DNA of 64,000 nucleotides from the NCBI RefSeq assembly GCF_024721995.1, contig NZ_JANQBC010000005.1:1-64000 (forward strand), given 5' to 3'. The notes beneath the pieces are model-generated. The model did no database searches. It saw nothing but the letters and a program-made list of their open reading frames with translations, and had not been told where the DNA came from. Source of the stretch: Paenibacillus radicibacter. Its GTDB lineage: Bacteria; Bacillota; Bacilli; Paenibacillales; NBRC-103111. Both the position numbers and the translations under genes were made by a program. Shown piece by piece: positions 8,350 through 17,318 of this stretch (position 1 is the first letter of the stretch; each line of letters starts with the position of its first letter).

Positions 8350-9474
8350 ATGGCTGGCGTACGTTTAAACCATATCGTAAAGAAATATTCCGGAAATGAT
8401 GAAGCAACTGTTAAAGACTTTCACTTAGATATTCAAGACAAAGAATTCGTTGTTCTTGTAGGCGCATCTGGTTGCGGTAAATCAACAACTCTTCGTATGA
8501 TTGCAGGACTTGAGGAAATTTCTGAAGGTGAACTATACATTGGCGATCGTCTTGTAAATGACGTGGCACCAAAAGACCGCGATATTGCGATGGTATTCCA
8601 ATCCTATGCCTTGTACCCACACATGAACGTTTATGAGAACATGGCGTTCGGCTTAAAATTACGTAAATTCAAAAAAGCTGATATCGACAAACGCGTTCGT
8701 GATGCAGCTAAAATTCTAGATATTGAACACTTGCTTGATCGTAAGCCAAAAGCACTTTCCGGTGGTCAGCGTCAACGTGTTGCTCTAGGACGTGCGATCG
8801 TTCGTGAGCCACAAGTATTCTTGATGGATGAGCCGCTTTCTAACCTTGATGCGAAGCTTCGTGTACACATGCGTGCTGAGATCGCGAAGTTGCACAAGCG
8901 TCTTCAAACAACAATTATCTATGTAACACATGACCAAATCGAAGCGATGACAATGGGCGACAGAATCGTAGTTATGGATAAAGGTATTATCCAACAAGCG
9001 GCTTCCCCAGAAGTAATCTACAATACACCATCAAACATGTTCGTAGCTGGTTTCATTGGATCACCTTCCATGAACTTTATGAACGGTGCTTTGGCTGATA
9101 AAGGTGGATCCTTATACTTCACTTCCGGCAATGTAAACGTAGAAGTTCCTGCAGGTAAAGCACAAATTCTTCGTGAAAAAGGTTATGTTGGCAAAGATGT
9201 TGTTCTTGGCCTTCGTCCAGAAGATTTCCACGATGAGCCTGTATTCATGGAAGCTTCCCCGAACACAATTGTGAACGCGGTTATCGAAGTTTCTGAGAAC
9301 TTAGGACATGAAATGTATCTATATCTTAATGGTATTGGTGAAGGTACAATCATTGCTCGTGTAGACGGACGCTCTGCACTTAAAGAAGGTACGAACGCGA
9401 AGCTTGCTCTTGATATGAACAAAGCGCACTTCTTCGATAAAGAAACAACGAGCTCCATTTTATATAATGCTTAA
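8350..9474 (+). CDS. msmX: Sugar ABC transporter ATPase, MsmX/UgpC type
   Basis: A 374-residue ATPase with Walker [10 protein letters not shown] (about residue 38), signature [14 protein letters not shown], Walker B '[12 protein letters not shown]', and the H-loop in 'IIYVTHD', followed by the MalK-type regulatory C-terminal domain. In bacilli one MsmX serves many sugar importers that lack an ATPase gene; the transporter at 12913-16055 is such an importer. ATG 8350 is chosen because GAGGGGG ends nine bases upstream; an in-frame TTG at 8332 lies ahead of that site. Codon use is strongly biased, as in highly expressed genes. A terminator follows. Confidence 0.92.
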   Translation: MAGVRLNHIVKKYSGNDEATVKDFHLDIQDKEFVVLVGASGCGKSTTLRMIAGLEEISEGELYIGDRLVNDVAPKDRDIAMVFQSYALYPHMNVYENMAFGLKLRKFKKADIDKRVRDAAKILDIEHLLDRKPKALSGGQRQRVALGRAIVREPQVFLMDEPLSNLDAKLRVHMRAEIAKLHKRLQTTIIYVTHDQIEAMTMGDRIVVMDKGIIQQAASPEVIYNTPSNMFVAGFIGSPSMNFMNGALADKGGSLYFTSGNVNVEVPAGKAQILREKGYVGKDVVLGLRPEDFHDEPVFMEASPNTIVNAVIEVSENLGHEMYLYLNGIGEGTIIARVDGRSALKEGTNAKLALDMNKAHFFDKETTSSILYNA

Positions 9475-9492
9475 TCAATATTAAGTAGCAGA

Positions 9493-9525
9493 GAACCTAG
9501 CGGCAATTGAGCCCTAGGTTCTTTT
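9493..9525 (+). terminator. Terminator after msmX
   Basis: Hairpin GAACCTAG-(loop)-CTAGGTTC followed by TTTTGT, 20 bases behind the msmX stop. Confidence 0.85.
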
Positions 9526-9601
9526 GTATATGCCTTTTGTTGATTTCATCTCCTAATTCTATTAGGATGGAACTATTGGACCATGAAAGGAACGATATGA
9601 G

Positions 9602-10543
9602 ATGTCTAGAAAAGTAAAAGTTTCGGATCTGATCAGCCAGCTGCATTTGGAAATCGTAGGTGGCAAAGAAGGAGTCAATCGCCCAATTACGGTTTCAGAT
9701 TTATATAGACCTGGTTTGGAGATTGCAGGTTATTTTAACTACCACCCGAATGAACGCGTACAAATCCTAGGAAAGACGGAAGTGACGTTCTTCGCTACGC
9801 TTTCCGATGAACAACGTCGTGAACGTTCACGCATGTTATGTGAATCTCCAGACACACCATGCATTATTATTACACGTGGCTTAGAAGTAGCAGAGGAATT
9901 GTTGCAAGAAGCGGAGAAGAACAACTTACCGGTTCTTCGCAGCACAATGACAACAACGATTCTCGCATCGAGAATTACAGGCTTTCTTGAGAATAAACTT
10001 GCACCGAGCACGACGATCCATGCCGTACTTGTCGATGTATACGGGATCGGTATGCTTATTACAGGGTCCAGTGGTATTGGTAAAAGTGAGACTGCACTTG
10101 AGCTTGTAAAGCGTGGTCACCGTCTGATTGCCGACGATGCAGTTGAAATCCGTCAAACTGCAGATAAAGTATTAACAGGGACAGCACCTGAACTTATTCG
10201 ACACTTACTTGAAATCCGCGGTGTCGGTATTATTAACGTGATGACCCTCTTCGGTGCAGGTGCCGTTCGTACAGCGAAGAAAATTGCGCTTGTGGTGCGT
10301 CTTGAGAACTGGGAGAAAGACAAGCAATACGATCGCTTAGGACTCGATGAGGAGACGACGAAGATTATTGAAACTGATATTCCTCTTGTCACAATCCCTG
10401 TTCGTCCAGGTCGAAACTTGGCTGTTATCGTCGAGGTAGCTGCGATGAACTTCCGATTGAAGCGGATGGGTTACAATGCCGCTCTACAATTTACGAACAA
10501 ATTGACAGAAACGATATCGGAAGACTCGGAAGACGCCGATTAA
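9602..10543 (+). CDS. hprK: HPr kinase/phosphorylase
   Basis: A 313-residue bifunctional enzyme that phosphorylates Ser46 of HPr with ATP or PPi and removes it again, the sensor of carbon catabolite repression in Firmicutes. Visible are the catalytic His140, the P-loop GSSGIGKS at 155-162, the following 'LIADDAVEI', and the C-terminal family signature '[11 protein letters not shown]' region. Length is normal (B. subtilis 310). It heads the hprK-lgt-ppaX-yvoF operon, and its substrate HPr is encoded at 33024. PpaX in the same operon destroys the PPi released by its phosphorylase activity. Confidence 0.97.
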   Translation: MSRKVKVSDLISQLHLEIVGGKEGVNRPITVSDLYRPGLEIAGYFNYHPNERVQILGKTEVTFFATLSDEQRRERSRMLCESPDTPCIIITRGLEVAEELLQEAEKNNLPVLRSTMTTTILASRITGFLENKLAPSTTIHAVLVDVYGIGMLITGSSGIGKSETALELVKRGHRLIADDAVEIRQTADKVLTGTAPELIRHLLEIRGVGIINVMTLFGAGAVRTAKKIALVVRLENWEKDKQYDRLGLDEETTKIIETDIPLVTIPVRPGRNLAVIVEVAAMNFRLKRMGYNAALQFTNKLTETISEDSEDAD

Positions 10544-10580
10544 TGATGTAGAACTTAAGATGCTAAGGAGGCAAGAATAG

Positions 10581-11510
10581 ATGAACCCGATTGCATTGTC
10601 ATTAGGGCCGATCTCTATCCATTGGTATGGAGTCATTCTAGGATCGGCTGCATTAATCGGATTACTACTCGCTATACAAGAAGGTAAACGATTTAAAATT
10701 AAGCCGGAGTTTTTCATGGATATGCTGCTTATCGCAGCCCCTTCTGCTATTATTGCTGCTCGAATTTATTACGTAGCTTTTCAGTGGGACAACTATAAAG
10801 ATAATTTCTGGAGCGTATTCGCGATATGGGAAGGCGGTATTGCGATTTACGGTGCGCTTATAGGTTCATTAATTGCGGGTTACTTCTACTTCCGTGCCAA
10901 AGGATATGACTTCTGGCGAATGGTAGACATATGTGCTCCAGGTCTCATTGTGGGGCAATTGATCGGCCGTTGGGGAAACTTTGTGAACCAAGAAGCGTAC
11001 GGTGGACCTGTTGAGGAATCCTTCTTGCGTCAGACCTTGCATTTGCCGGATTGGATCGTCAATAACATGTACATTCAAGGCGCCTACCATCATCCAACAT
11101 TCTTATATGAATCGTTATGGAACTTAGTAGGTCTTCTTATCTTGTTCTGGCTACGTAGAAGACCGTTCTTACGTGCGGGCGAACTGTTTATGAGCTATTT
11201 TATCTGGTACTCCATCGGTCGTTTCTTTATCGAAGGTTTGCGTACAGATTCCTTGTCATTTACAGGTCCAACGTGGTTAGCTTCACTAATTGATGCAATG
11301 TGGTCACCTATGAATCTCGTATTTGAAGCAGGAGCTATGACATATGGGGGTAACATTCGAATTTCGATGCTTGTTGCGATTCTGATCTGTGTAGCTGCTG
11401 TTGTATTAATCATTGTTAGAAGAAAGAAAGGTTGGGCGAAAGATCGTTATTTAGACCCGATCGTCTCTAGCAAAGCACCAAAAGTAAATACTGTGGATCA
11501 GCCTAACTAA
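10581..11510 (+). CDS. lgt: Phosphatidylglycerol-prolipoprotein diacylglyceryl transferase
   Basis: A 309-residue integral membrane enzyme that moves diacylglycerol onto the lipobox cysteine of prolipoproteins. The Lgt signature 'GQLIGRWGNFVNQEAYG' lies near residue 130, and seven membrane helices are predicted. AAGGAGG precedes the ATG. Second gene of the hprK operon. A substrate in this window is the sugar-binding lipoprotein at 14724. It ends in a basic, polar tail after 'VVLIIVRRKKGW'. Confidence 0.96.
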   Translation: MNPIALSLGPISIHWYGVILGSAALIGLLLAIQEGKRFKIKPEFFMDMLLIAAPSAIIAARIYYVAFQWDNYKDNFWSVFAIWEGGIAIYGALIGSLIAGYFYFRAKGYDFWRMVDICAPGLIVGQLIGRWGNFVNQEAYGGPVEESFLRQTLHLPDWIVNNMYIQGAYHHPTFLYESLWNLVGLLILFWLRRRPFLRAGELFMSYFIWYSIGRFFIEGLRTDSLSFTGPTWLASLIDAMWSPMNLVFEAGAMTYGGNIRISMLVAILICVAAVVLIIVRRKKGWAKDRYLDPIVSSKAPKVNTVDQPN

Positions 11511-11544
11511 TCTTAGAGAAGACAATATAGAAAAGAGGCAGACC

Positions 11545-12201
11545 ATGATTAAAGCGATGTTATTTGATTTAGATGGAACAGTTCTTGATACGAACGAACT
11601 TATTATACAATCCTTTCTTCATGCATTAGAAGGTCAAACACCAGTACCTTATACCCGCGAGCTGCTTATTCCACATATGGGCAGACCGCTGTATGAGCAA
11701 ATGCGTTATTTTACCGAGCAGGATGAAGTTGAAGAGATTGTGAAGACATATCGTGCGTTTAATGTTGCGAAGCATGATGAGCTTGTATCGGCATTCCCCC
11801 ATGTAGAGGAGACACTTGCTGCACTTAAAGAAGCGGGTATTCGAATTGGGATTGTAACGAGCAAGGTTCGGATGACAACTGAGATGGGACTTAAGCTTAC
11901 GGGACTGGACAAGTATGTCGATACGGTCATTACGGTGGACGATGTAAAGCAGCCGAAACCGCATCCAGAAGGCATTCAATCTGCGCTACGTAACTTAGAC
12001 TTCGGATTAGAAGATTTATCAGATGTGATCATGGTGGGTGATTCCCATTATGATATTGAAGCAGGGCACAACGCAGGTGTTCAGACAGTAGCCGTAAATT
12101 GGTCCCTGAAGGGTCTAACTTATTTGCAAAAATATAACCCCACTTACATCATCGATGATATGCGTGAGCTTTTACCGATAGCGGGTGTAACGGAGGCTTA
12201 A
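11545..12201 (+). CDS. ppaX: Pyrophosphatase PpaX (HAD superfamily)
   Basis: A 218-residue HAD hydrolase. Motif I is FDLDGT (nucleophile Asp8, acid/base Asp10), motif II 'IVTSK', motif III 'KPHPEG', motif IV 'MVGDSHYD'. PpaX hydrolyses the pyrophosphate formed when HprK/P dephosphorylates Ser46-HPr; location two genes after hprK supports this over other phosphoglycolate-phosphatase-like members. In B. subtilis yvoD sits between lgt and ppaX; it is missing here. Confidence 0.92.
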   Translation: MIKAMLFDLDGTVLDTNELIIQSFLHALEGQTPVPYTRELLIPHMGRPLYEQMRYFTEQDEVEEIVKTYRAFNVAKHDELVSAFPHVEETLAALKEAGIRIGIVTSKVRMTTEMGLKLTGLDKYVDTVITVDDVKQPKPHPEGIQSALRNLDFGLEDLSDVIMVGDSHYDIEAGHNAGVQTVAVNWSLKGLTYLQKYNPTYIIDDMRELLPIAGVTEA

Positions 12202-12205
12202 AGCT

Positions 12206-12685
12206 TTGAGAAAAACAGATCGATATCCAGTTGAGGGATCGAATTCGTTGTGGCAGATTTATCGTACGGTGAGTAGATGGAAAGGGATGAAAAATTTCAT
12301 CTGGATCCAAATCGCACGTTATTCGGCTTCCCTCCATTTTAAAAATTGGATTTATCGTCGCATGTTAGGTATGAAGGTCGGTCAAGATACGGCCTTCGGC
12401 CTGATGGTGATGGTAGATGTATTTTTTCCAGAAAAGATTACAATTGGTGAAAACTCGATAGTAGGCTATAACACAACGATATTAGCCCATGAATATTTGA
12501 TTAAAGAATATCGACTTGGTGACGTACATATTGGTTCAAATGTATTAATTGGTGCGAACTGTACAATCTTGCCGGGCGTTACGATCGGTGATGGTGCAAT
12601 TATAGGAGCGGGAACAGTCGTGCATAAGAATGTAGCTGCGGGCAGCTTCGTAGCGGGTAATCCCTTGCAGGTTATTCGGGAGTGA
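12206..12685 (+). CDS. yvoF: Hexapeptide-repeat acyltransferase (YvoF-like)
   Basis: A 159-residue left-handed beta-helix O-acetyltransferase-type protein. Hexapeptide repeats run through the second half ('ITIGENSIVGYN', 'VHIGSNVLIGANCTILPG', 'VTIGDGAIIGAGTVVHK'), with the acceptor motif 'AHEY' in between. The start is TTG at 12206, nine bases behind CGGAGG. Last gene of the hprK operon, as in B. subtilis; the natural acceptor is not known. Confidence 0.85.
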   Translation: MRKTDRYPVEGSNSLWQIYRTVSRWKGMKNFIWIQIARYSASLHFKNWIYRRMLGMKVGQDTAFGLMVMVDVFFPEKITIGENSIVGYNTTILAHEYLIKEYRLGDVHIGSNVLIGANCTILPGVTIGDGAIIGAGTVVHKNVAAGSFVAGNPLQVIRE

Positions 12686-12717
12686 TATTTAACTGGATTA
12701 AATATCCAAAATTTGTA

Positions 12718-12747
12718 TTGACAGGGATAACTATCCTCAGGTATGAT
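12718..12747 (+). promoter_or_regulatory. Likely sigma-A promoter of the sugar ABC operon
   Basis: TTGACA (12718-12723), 18-base spacer, TATGAT (12742-12747). The spacer contains the small palindrome GGATA-AC-TATCC. It predicts a leader of ~150 bases before the first permease. Confidence 0.6.
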
Positions 12748-12829
12748 CGGATTAAAAGTTAAAGCCTTTTAATTTTAAAACGATTACAAGTGTAAGAGGG
12801 AGGGAAAATTCGACTTATTTCTTTATTTT

Positions 12830-12845
12830 TGTAAGCGCTTTTCCA
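12830..12845 (+). promoter_or_regulatory. cre-like CcpA site in the sugar operon leader
   Basis: TGTAAGCGCTTTTCCA matches the cre consensus (TGNAANCGN...C) with one mismatch. It lies downstream of the predicted promoter, where bound CcpA would act as a roadblock. Confidence 0.55.
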
Positions 12846-12884
12846 CAAAAGAATGAACAGCTTGTTTTTTTATATTAAAAATTA

Positions 12885-12892
12885 AAACGTTT
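12885..12892 (+). promoter_or_regulatory. Possible LacI-family operator core
   Basis: AAACGTTT is a perfect palindrome centred on CG, the usual core of LacI-family operators, a few bases before the ribosome site of the first permease gene. The LacI-type regulator encoded at 16089 is the obvious candidate protein. Confidence 0.4.
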
Positions 12893-12912
12893 AAACATTG
12901 GGGTGTATCTTC

Positions 12913-13806
12913 ATGTTCAAATCGATAAGGAACCGTGAGACGGTTCACTTCTACATCTTTATCGCACCTTGGATTATCGGTACTTTAGTGTTCTTGCTCT
13001 ATCCCATGATTGCATCACTTTACTACAGCTTCTCCGAGTTCAAGATCGGTCAAGCACCGAAGTGGATTGGATTGCAAAATTATGTCGATCTGTTCCACAA
13101 TGATTTGTTCTGGCAATCCGTAAAAGCCACACTTCGCTTTACACTATTCAGCGTCCCACTTACTCTTATACTCTCCTTGTTATTCGCGATCTTGCTGAAT
13201 CAACGTATTCCCTTCAGAGGCTTTTTCCGCACTTTAATGTATTTTCCAAGTATGATTTCGGGTGTTGCGATGTCGCTAATCTGGTTATGGATCTTTAACC
13301 CTGCAGTTGGCATGATCAATTATGTATTAGGTTTAATCGGTATTGAAGGTCCACATTGGTTGCTCGATGAGAATTGGGCGGTATATGCCCTTGTACTCAT
13401 GACGTTATGGAGTGTAGGCGGTGGTATGGTTATCTTCTTAGCCGGACTGCAGAATGTTCCGCAAACGTTGTATGAAGTTGCGAAGATTGATGGAGTCGGT
13501 CGTTGGAAGACATTCTGGAAAATTACGTTCCCGATGATTTCACCTGTTGTCTTGTTTCAACTCATTATGGGTATAATCGAATCGTTCCAAGTGTTCACAC
13601 AAGCCTATGTAATGACTCGAGGCGGGCCGCACTACTCGACTTCATTCTATGTGTATTATATCTATCAGAACGCATTTGCGAACAACAAGATTGGCGCTGC
13701 TTCTGCCATGTCATGGATGCTACTTGTTGTTGTCATTGCCTTAACTTATTTCATTATGAAGGTATCCAAAAAATACGTTCATTATGAAGGGGGTGAAGGA
13801 CTATGA
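12913..13806 (+). CDS. Sugar ABC transporter permease (MalF-like)
   Basis: About 297 residues with six membrane helices. The inner-membrane component signature follows the pattern 'EVAKIDGVGRWKTFWKITFP' (EAA loop) near residue 190, which docks on the ATPase. ATG 12913 fits GGGGTG at 12900-12905; an upstream in-frame TTG lies before that site. It overlaps the next permease gene by four bases. Together with the next two genes it forms a carbohydrate uptake (CUT1) importer; no ATPase gene is present, so MsmX (8350) is the likely partner. Confidence 0.92.
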   Translation: MFKSIRNRETVHFYIFIAPWIIGTLVFLLYPMIASLYYSFSEFKIGQAPKWIGLQNYVDLFHNDLFWQSVKATLRFTLFSVPLTLILSLLFAILLNQRIPFRGFFRTLMYFPSMISGVAMSLIWLWIFNPAVGMINYVLGLIGIEGPHWLLDENWAVYALVLMTLWSVGGGMVIFLAGLQNVPQTLYEVAKIDGVGRWKTFWKITFPMISPVVLFQLIMGIIESFQVFTQAYVMTRGGPHYSTSFYVYYIYQNAFANNKIGAASAMSWMLLVVVIALTYFIMKVSKKYVHYEGGEGL

Positions 13807-14702
13807 GTAGCGTGAATCTCGATACCAAGTCAATTGAATCCAGACCGCCTTATCCACTCAAAATAAAGAAACCTAGAAATCGACCGCGTACCAATTGGAT
13901 TGCACTCCTGCTTGTTATTATCATCTCGATCATTCTAGTCGCACCGGCGATAAACTTAATTTCCACCGCTTTAAAATCCAACGCAGAATTACTCACTTTC
14001 CCTCCTAGAATTATCCCGAAGACGATTGTATGGTCCAACTTCTCCAACGCATTTGAACGTTACCCGATTCTCACGTGGTACAAGAACAGTATTTTCGTTG
14101 CACTTATGAGTGTAATTGGCACTGTGTTATCTTCCTCATTTGTGGCCTTCGGCTTTGCAAGGTATCGAGCGAAGGGTAAGCAAGCGTTATTTACGATTTT
14201 GCTCGCAACGATGATGATTCCTTATCCTGCAATCATGCTTCCGCAGTTTGTCTTGTTTACGAACTTAGGGTGGATGGATTCCTTTGCACCGATTGTTGTA
14301 CCGACCTTTTTTGGATCCGCTTACATTATCTTTTTACTGCGTCAGTTCTTCACTTCGCTGCCGAATGAATTGTTCGAGGCTGCACGAATGGATGGTTGCT
14401 CCGAGTTTCGTCAGTGGTGGTCGATTGCATTGCCACTATCAGGTCCAGCACTTGCAACTTCATCGATCTTTACGTTTATCTGGACATGGAACGATTTAAT
14501 TGGTCAGGTTATGTACTTGAACTCATCGAATAAATTTACACTGGCAATCGGAATGGCAAGTATGGCGTTCTCCAACACAAGGCTGATTCCTTGGAATTTG
14601 GTTATGGTCGTATCGATACTCTCGATTATTCCGATCGTCATCATTTTTGCAGTGGCACAAAAGTATTTTGTCCGGTCAATCGTACTCACGGGCGTGAAAT
14701 AA
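13803..14702 (+). CDS. Sugar ABC transporter permease (MalG-like)
   Basis: A 299-residue CUT1 permease with a basic cytoplasmic N-terminus ('KIKKPRNRPRTNW'), six membrane helices, and the EAA loop 'FEAARMDGCSEFRQWWSIALP'-like segment near residue 190. Overlaps the MalF-like gene (ATGA). Forms the translocation pore with it. Confidence 0.92.
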   Translation: MSSVNLDTKSIESRPPYPLKIKKPRNRPRTNWIALLLVIIISIILVAPAINLISTALKSNAELLTFPPRIIPKTIVWSNFSNAFERYPILTWYKNSIFVALMSVIGTVLSSSFVAFGFARYRAKGKQALFTILLATMMIPYPAIMLPQFVLFTNLGWMDSFAPIVVPTFFGSAYIIFLLRQFFTSLPNELFEAARMDGCSEFRQWWSIALPLSGPALATSSIFTFIWTWNDLIGQVMYLNSSNKFTLAIGMASMAFSNTRLIPWNLVMVVSILSIIPIVIIFAVAQKYFVRSIVLTGVK

Positions 14703-14723
14703 CTATTTTGAAGGAGGATTTAT

Positions 14724-16055
14724 ATGAAGTTAATGAAAAGAATGTGGTCCGGTGCAATTGTCCTGTTGTTACTGGCCATCATGATTCTACCTGCATGTTC
14801 CTCATCCGATAATGGTAAGGTGACGATTACACAATACACACTTGATACAGATGATAAGGCTTATATTGAGAAACTTGTACCTGAGTTTGAAAAGTTGAAT
14901 CCGAATATTAAAGTTAATATATTGAAAGCACCACTTAATGAATATGACTCCAAACTACAGAACTTGGTCGCTTCCAAGCAAGCACCTGATGTGACTTCCC
15001 ACTTTGGTAACGGTGGATTCATCGAGTACTATAACAAAGGTTTGGTTCGTGAGATGACGGACTTGCTTGAAGGATTTAAGCCGGAGGAGTATGGACTTCC
15101 ACAGAACTTAATGGACATTTATAAGCAGAATGGAAAAGTATATGGCATCCCGGTCTATAGCTATGTATCGTTGTTGATGTATAACAAAGACTTGTTCGAT
15201 AAAGCAGGCTTGCCATACCCGCCATCGGATTATGAAGATAAGTCTTGGACATGGGACAAAATGTTGGAATATGCAAAGAAGCTGACACATGTGACAGAAA
15301 GCCCGAATGATACCACGTATGGACTGGATTGGTTCTGGGGCGAGAAAGACATGAGACCCGTTTACTTTAATGCAAAGGTATATTCGGATGATACGTGGAA
15401 TAACGGCGGAAAACCGTCTGAAGTATACTTCAATTCTCCAGAAGTAATTGCAGCAAACCAAAAAATTAACGATCTTGTATTTAAAGATAAAGTCATGGCA
15501 CCTAATGCATTTAATCAGGCGATTGCAGGACAGGATGGAGATCCTTTTGCAACAGGAAAGATCGGAATGTCAGTGGGTGGTGCATGGAATTTAGCAGCAG
15601 CGAAAGATTTCTCCTTCAAAGTGGGCGTTGCGGCTGTTCCAGCTGGACCAAATCCGAAAGTAAGGGATGTTCTATATGTGGATCCGCTCTTTATCCTGAA
15701 AGACTCCAAACACCCGAAAGAAGCATTCGAGTGGATTAAATTCCAATTGAAAAAAGATATTCAGGAGAAGTCCATTGAGCTAAGCGGAGGAACGCCACCT
15801 GCCAACCAACAAGCACTAGATAAATACTTTAGCTTCTTCCCGACGGTTGAGCCGAAAGATTTGAAAAACGTGGTAGAAGGTGGAATTAAATATGGTGTCG
15901 AATCTTATAACCATGTAATTACAAATTACTCGGAACTACTGACAATTGTGAAGAATGAGATGGACCCGCTGGATAATGGTAAGAAGCAAGCTGCTGATGT
16001 CGCACCTGAATTGCAAAGTAAAATTAGCGAATTATTCAAAGTCGGTAAGAAATAG
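14724..16055 (+). CDS. Extracellular sugar-binding lipoprotein (SBP_bac_1)
   Basis: A 443-residue solute-binding protein. The N-terminus has a signal peptide with lipobox LPAC, acylated Cys25, followed by a serine-rich linker. The rest is a two-lobe periplasmic-binding fold of the oligosaccharide type ('DVTSHFGNGGFIEYYNKGLV', 'VYGIPVYSYVSLLMYNKDLF'). GAAGGAGG precedes the ATG. It delivers a sugar to the two upstream permeases; the ligand cannot be told from sequence, and no glycosidase gene accompanies the operon. Confidence 0.92.
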   Translation: MKLMKRMWSGAIVLLLLAIMILPACSSSDNGKVTITQYTLDTDDKAYIEKLVPEFEKLNPNIKVNILKAPLNEYDSKLQNLVASKQAPDVTSHFGNGGFIEYYNKGLVREMTDLLEGFKPEEYGLPQNLMDIYKQNGKVYGIPVYSYVSLLMYNKDLFDKAGLPYPPSDYEDKSWTWDKMLEYAKKLTHVTESPNDTTYGLDWFWGEKDMRPVYFNAKVYSDDTWNNGGKPSEVYFNSPEVIAANQKINDLVFKDKVMAPNAFNQAIAGQDGDPFATGKIGMSVGGAWNLAAAKDFSFKVGVAAVPAGPNPKVRDVLYVDPLFILKDSKHPKEAFEWIKFQLKKDIQEKSIELSGGTPPANQQALDKYFSFFPTVEPKDLKNVVEGGIKYGVESYNHVITNYSELLTIVKNEMDPLDNGKKQAADVAPELQSKISELFKVGKK

Positions 16056-16088
16056 ATTGGGTTTCATTCTCAAGGAGGGAGGGTTGTT

Positions 16089-17099
16089 GTGAAAGTTAGT
16101 ATATTTGATGTGGCTAAACGCTCGGGGCTATCGGTTGTAACGGTTTCTCGTGTTCTCAACAATTCTCATTCCGTACGGGAAAAAAATCGGGAGAAAGTGC
16201 TCAAGGCGGTCAAAGAATTAGACTATATCCCAAACTCAGCAGCACGAAGCTTAGCTAGTGGGAAAACGAAAATCATTGGTATGACCTTGACGACTCTTCA
16301 TGATTGGATTTTTGACGGGATTGTAAATACGGTGAATCGTAATTTAGAAGAGCATGGTTATTTTCTGGCGCTGTCCATCGATGGTGATCAAATAGGTGAA
16401 CCCATTAAGGAAGAGCATCAAGGTGTTAACTTTTTGTTTCAAGAAGATCGCGTAGACGGCATTATCGTGCTATCCCCGCTCACACAGGAAAAGTATATGA
16501 TGGAGCTTAATCGTAAACAGATTCCATTCGTTATTGTTGACAGTCAAGATGAAGATTTGGATGTGTCGATCGTTAACGTAGATAACTATTTCGGTGGATA
16601 TGAAGCGACGAAGCATCTGATTGATCTTGGCCACAAGAAAATCGCACACATCTGTGGTCCAGAGTTGTTCCTCAGTGTTAAAGAACGTAGGCGGGGTTAT
16701 GAAGCAGCGATGCGAGAAGCGGGACTTGAACCGTTTATTACCCAATCTGAGTTTAGCATTCGTGCGGGGTTTGATGTAGTTAAGGATTGGCTGCGGGATG
16801 ATATAAGACCAACCGCTGTGTTTGCAGCAGATGATTTCGTCGCACTGGGTGTCATGCAAGCTTTTCAAGATGAAGGATATCGGGTCCCAGATGATGTTTC
16901 CATTGTTGGATATGATGATCAGCCTTTCTCAAGAGAAATGCATCCACGAATGACAACAGTTGCTCAACCGTTAGATGAAATGGGTAAACATGCGGTAAAT
17001 TTATTGCTTAATAAAATGAGTGGATCTGCTAAACGGAATGTTGCGATGAAAATTAAACCAACGCTCCTTCCGCGCGAATCAACGGCATATTGCAAGTAA
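16089..17099 (+). CDS. LacI-family transcriptional regulator
   Basis: A 336-residue repressor. Residues 1-25 form the LacI helix-turn-helix ('SIFDVAKRSGLSVVTVSRVL'), followed by the hinge helix 'NSAARSLASGKT' and a periplasmic-binding-protein-like sensor domain ending in 'VAQPLDEMGKHAVNLL'. It lies 33 bases behind the binding-protein gene, GGAGGGAGGG supplies the ribosome site, and a terminator follows. It very likely controls this sugar operon. Confidence 0.93.
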   Translation: MKVSIFDVAKRSGLSVVTVSRVLNNSHSVREKNREKVLKAVKELDYIPNSAARSLASGKTKIIGMTLTTLHDWIFDGIVNTVNRNLEEHGYFLALSIDGDQIGEPIKEEHQGVNFLFQEDRVDGIIVLSPLTQEKYMMELNRKQIPFVIVDSQDEDLDVSIVNVDNYFGGYEATKHLIDLGHKKIAHICGPELFLSVKERRRGYEAAMREAGLEPFITQSEFSIRAGFDVVKDWLRDDIRPTAVFAADDFVALGVMQAFQDEGYRVPDDVSIVGYDDQPFSREMHPRMTTVAQPLDEMGKHAVNLLLNKMSGSAKRNVAMKIKPTLLPRESTAYCK

Positions 17100-17111
17100 A
17101 TAGAAGATTGC

Positions 17112-17140
17112 CAAGAGCAGGAAATTCCTGCTCTTTTTTT
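17112..17140 (+). terminator. Terminator of the sugar ABC operon
   Basis: Hairpin AAGAGCAGGAA-ATTCCTGCTCTT followed by TTTTT. Confidence 0.9.
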
Positions 17141-17153
17141 CATTGGAATCATA

Positions 17154-17182
17154 TTGACGCGGGAAGTATGTGGTGTTAAAAT
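17154..17182 (+). promoter_or_regulatory. Promoter of the his operon
   Basis: TTGACG (17154-17159), 17-base spacer, TAAAAT (17177-17182). The ~130-base leader holds three tandem octamers TGGTAGCA / TGGTAACA / TGGTAGCG at 17200-17223. I see no T-box (no conserved T-box sequence and no terminator before hisZ) and no His-codon leader peptide. Confidence 0.65.
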
Positions 17183-17318
17183 TACGGATAACTTCATTTT
17201 GGTAGCATGGTAACATGGTAGCGAACTAAAGCGTTTGTTAAATGATAATTAGATATGAACATAATAAATAGATGATGAAAATGAAAGAAATAGACAGGAT
17301 AAGGGTAGGAGGAATGAC

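Noticed and set aside
17183-17318. T-box or His-leader attenuator before hisZ
   Set aside because: No T-box consensus, no terminator and no run of His codons in the leader.
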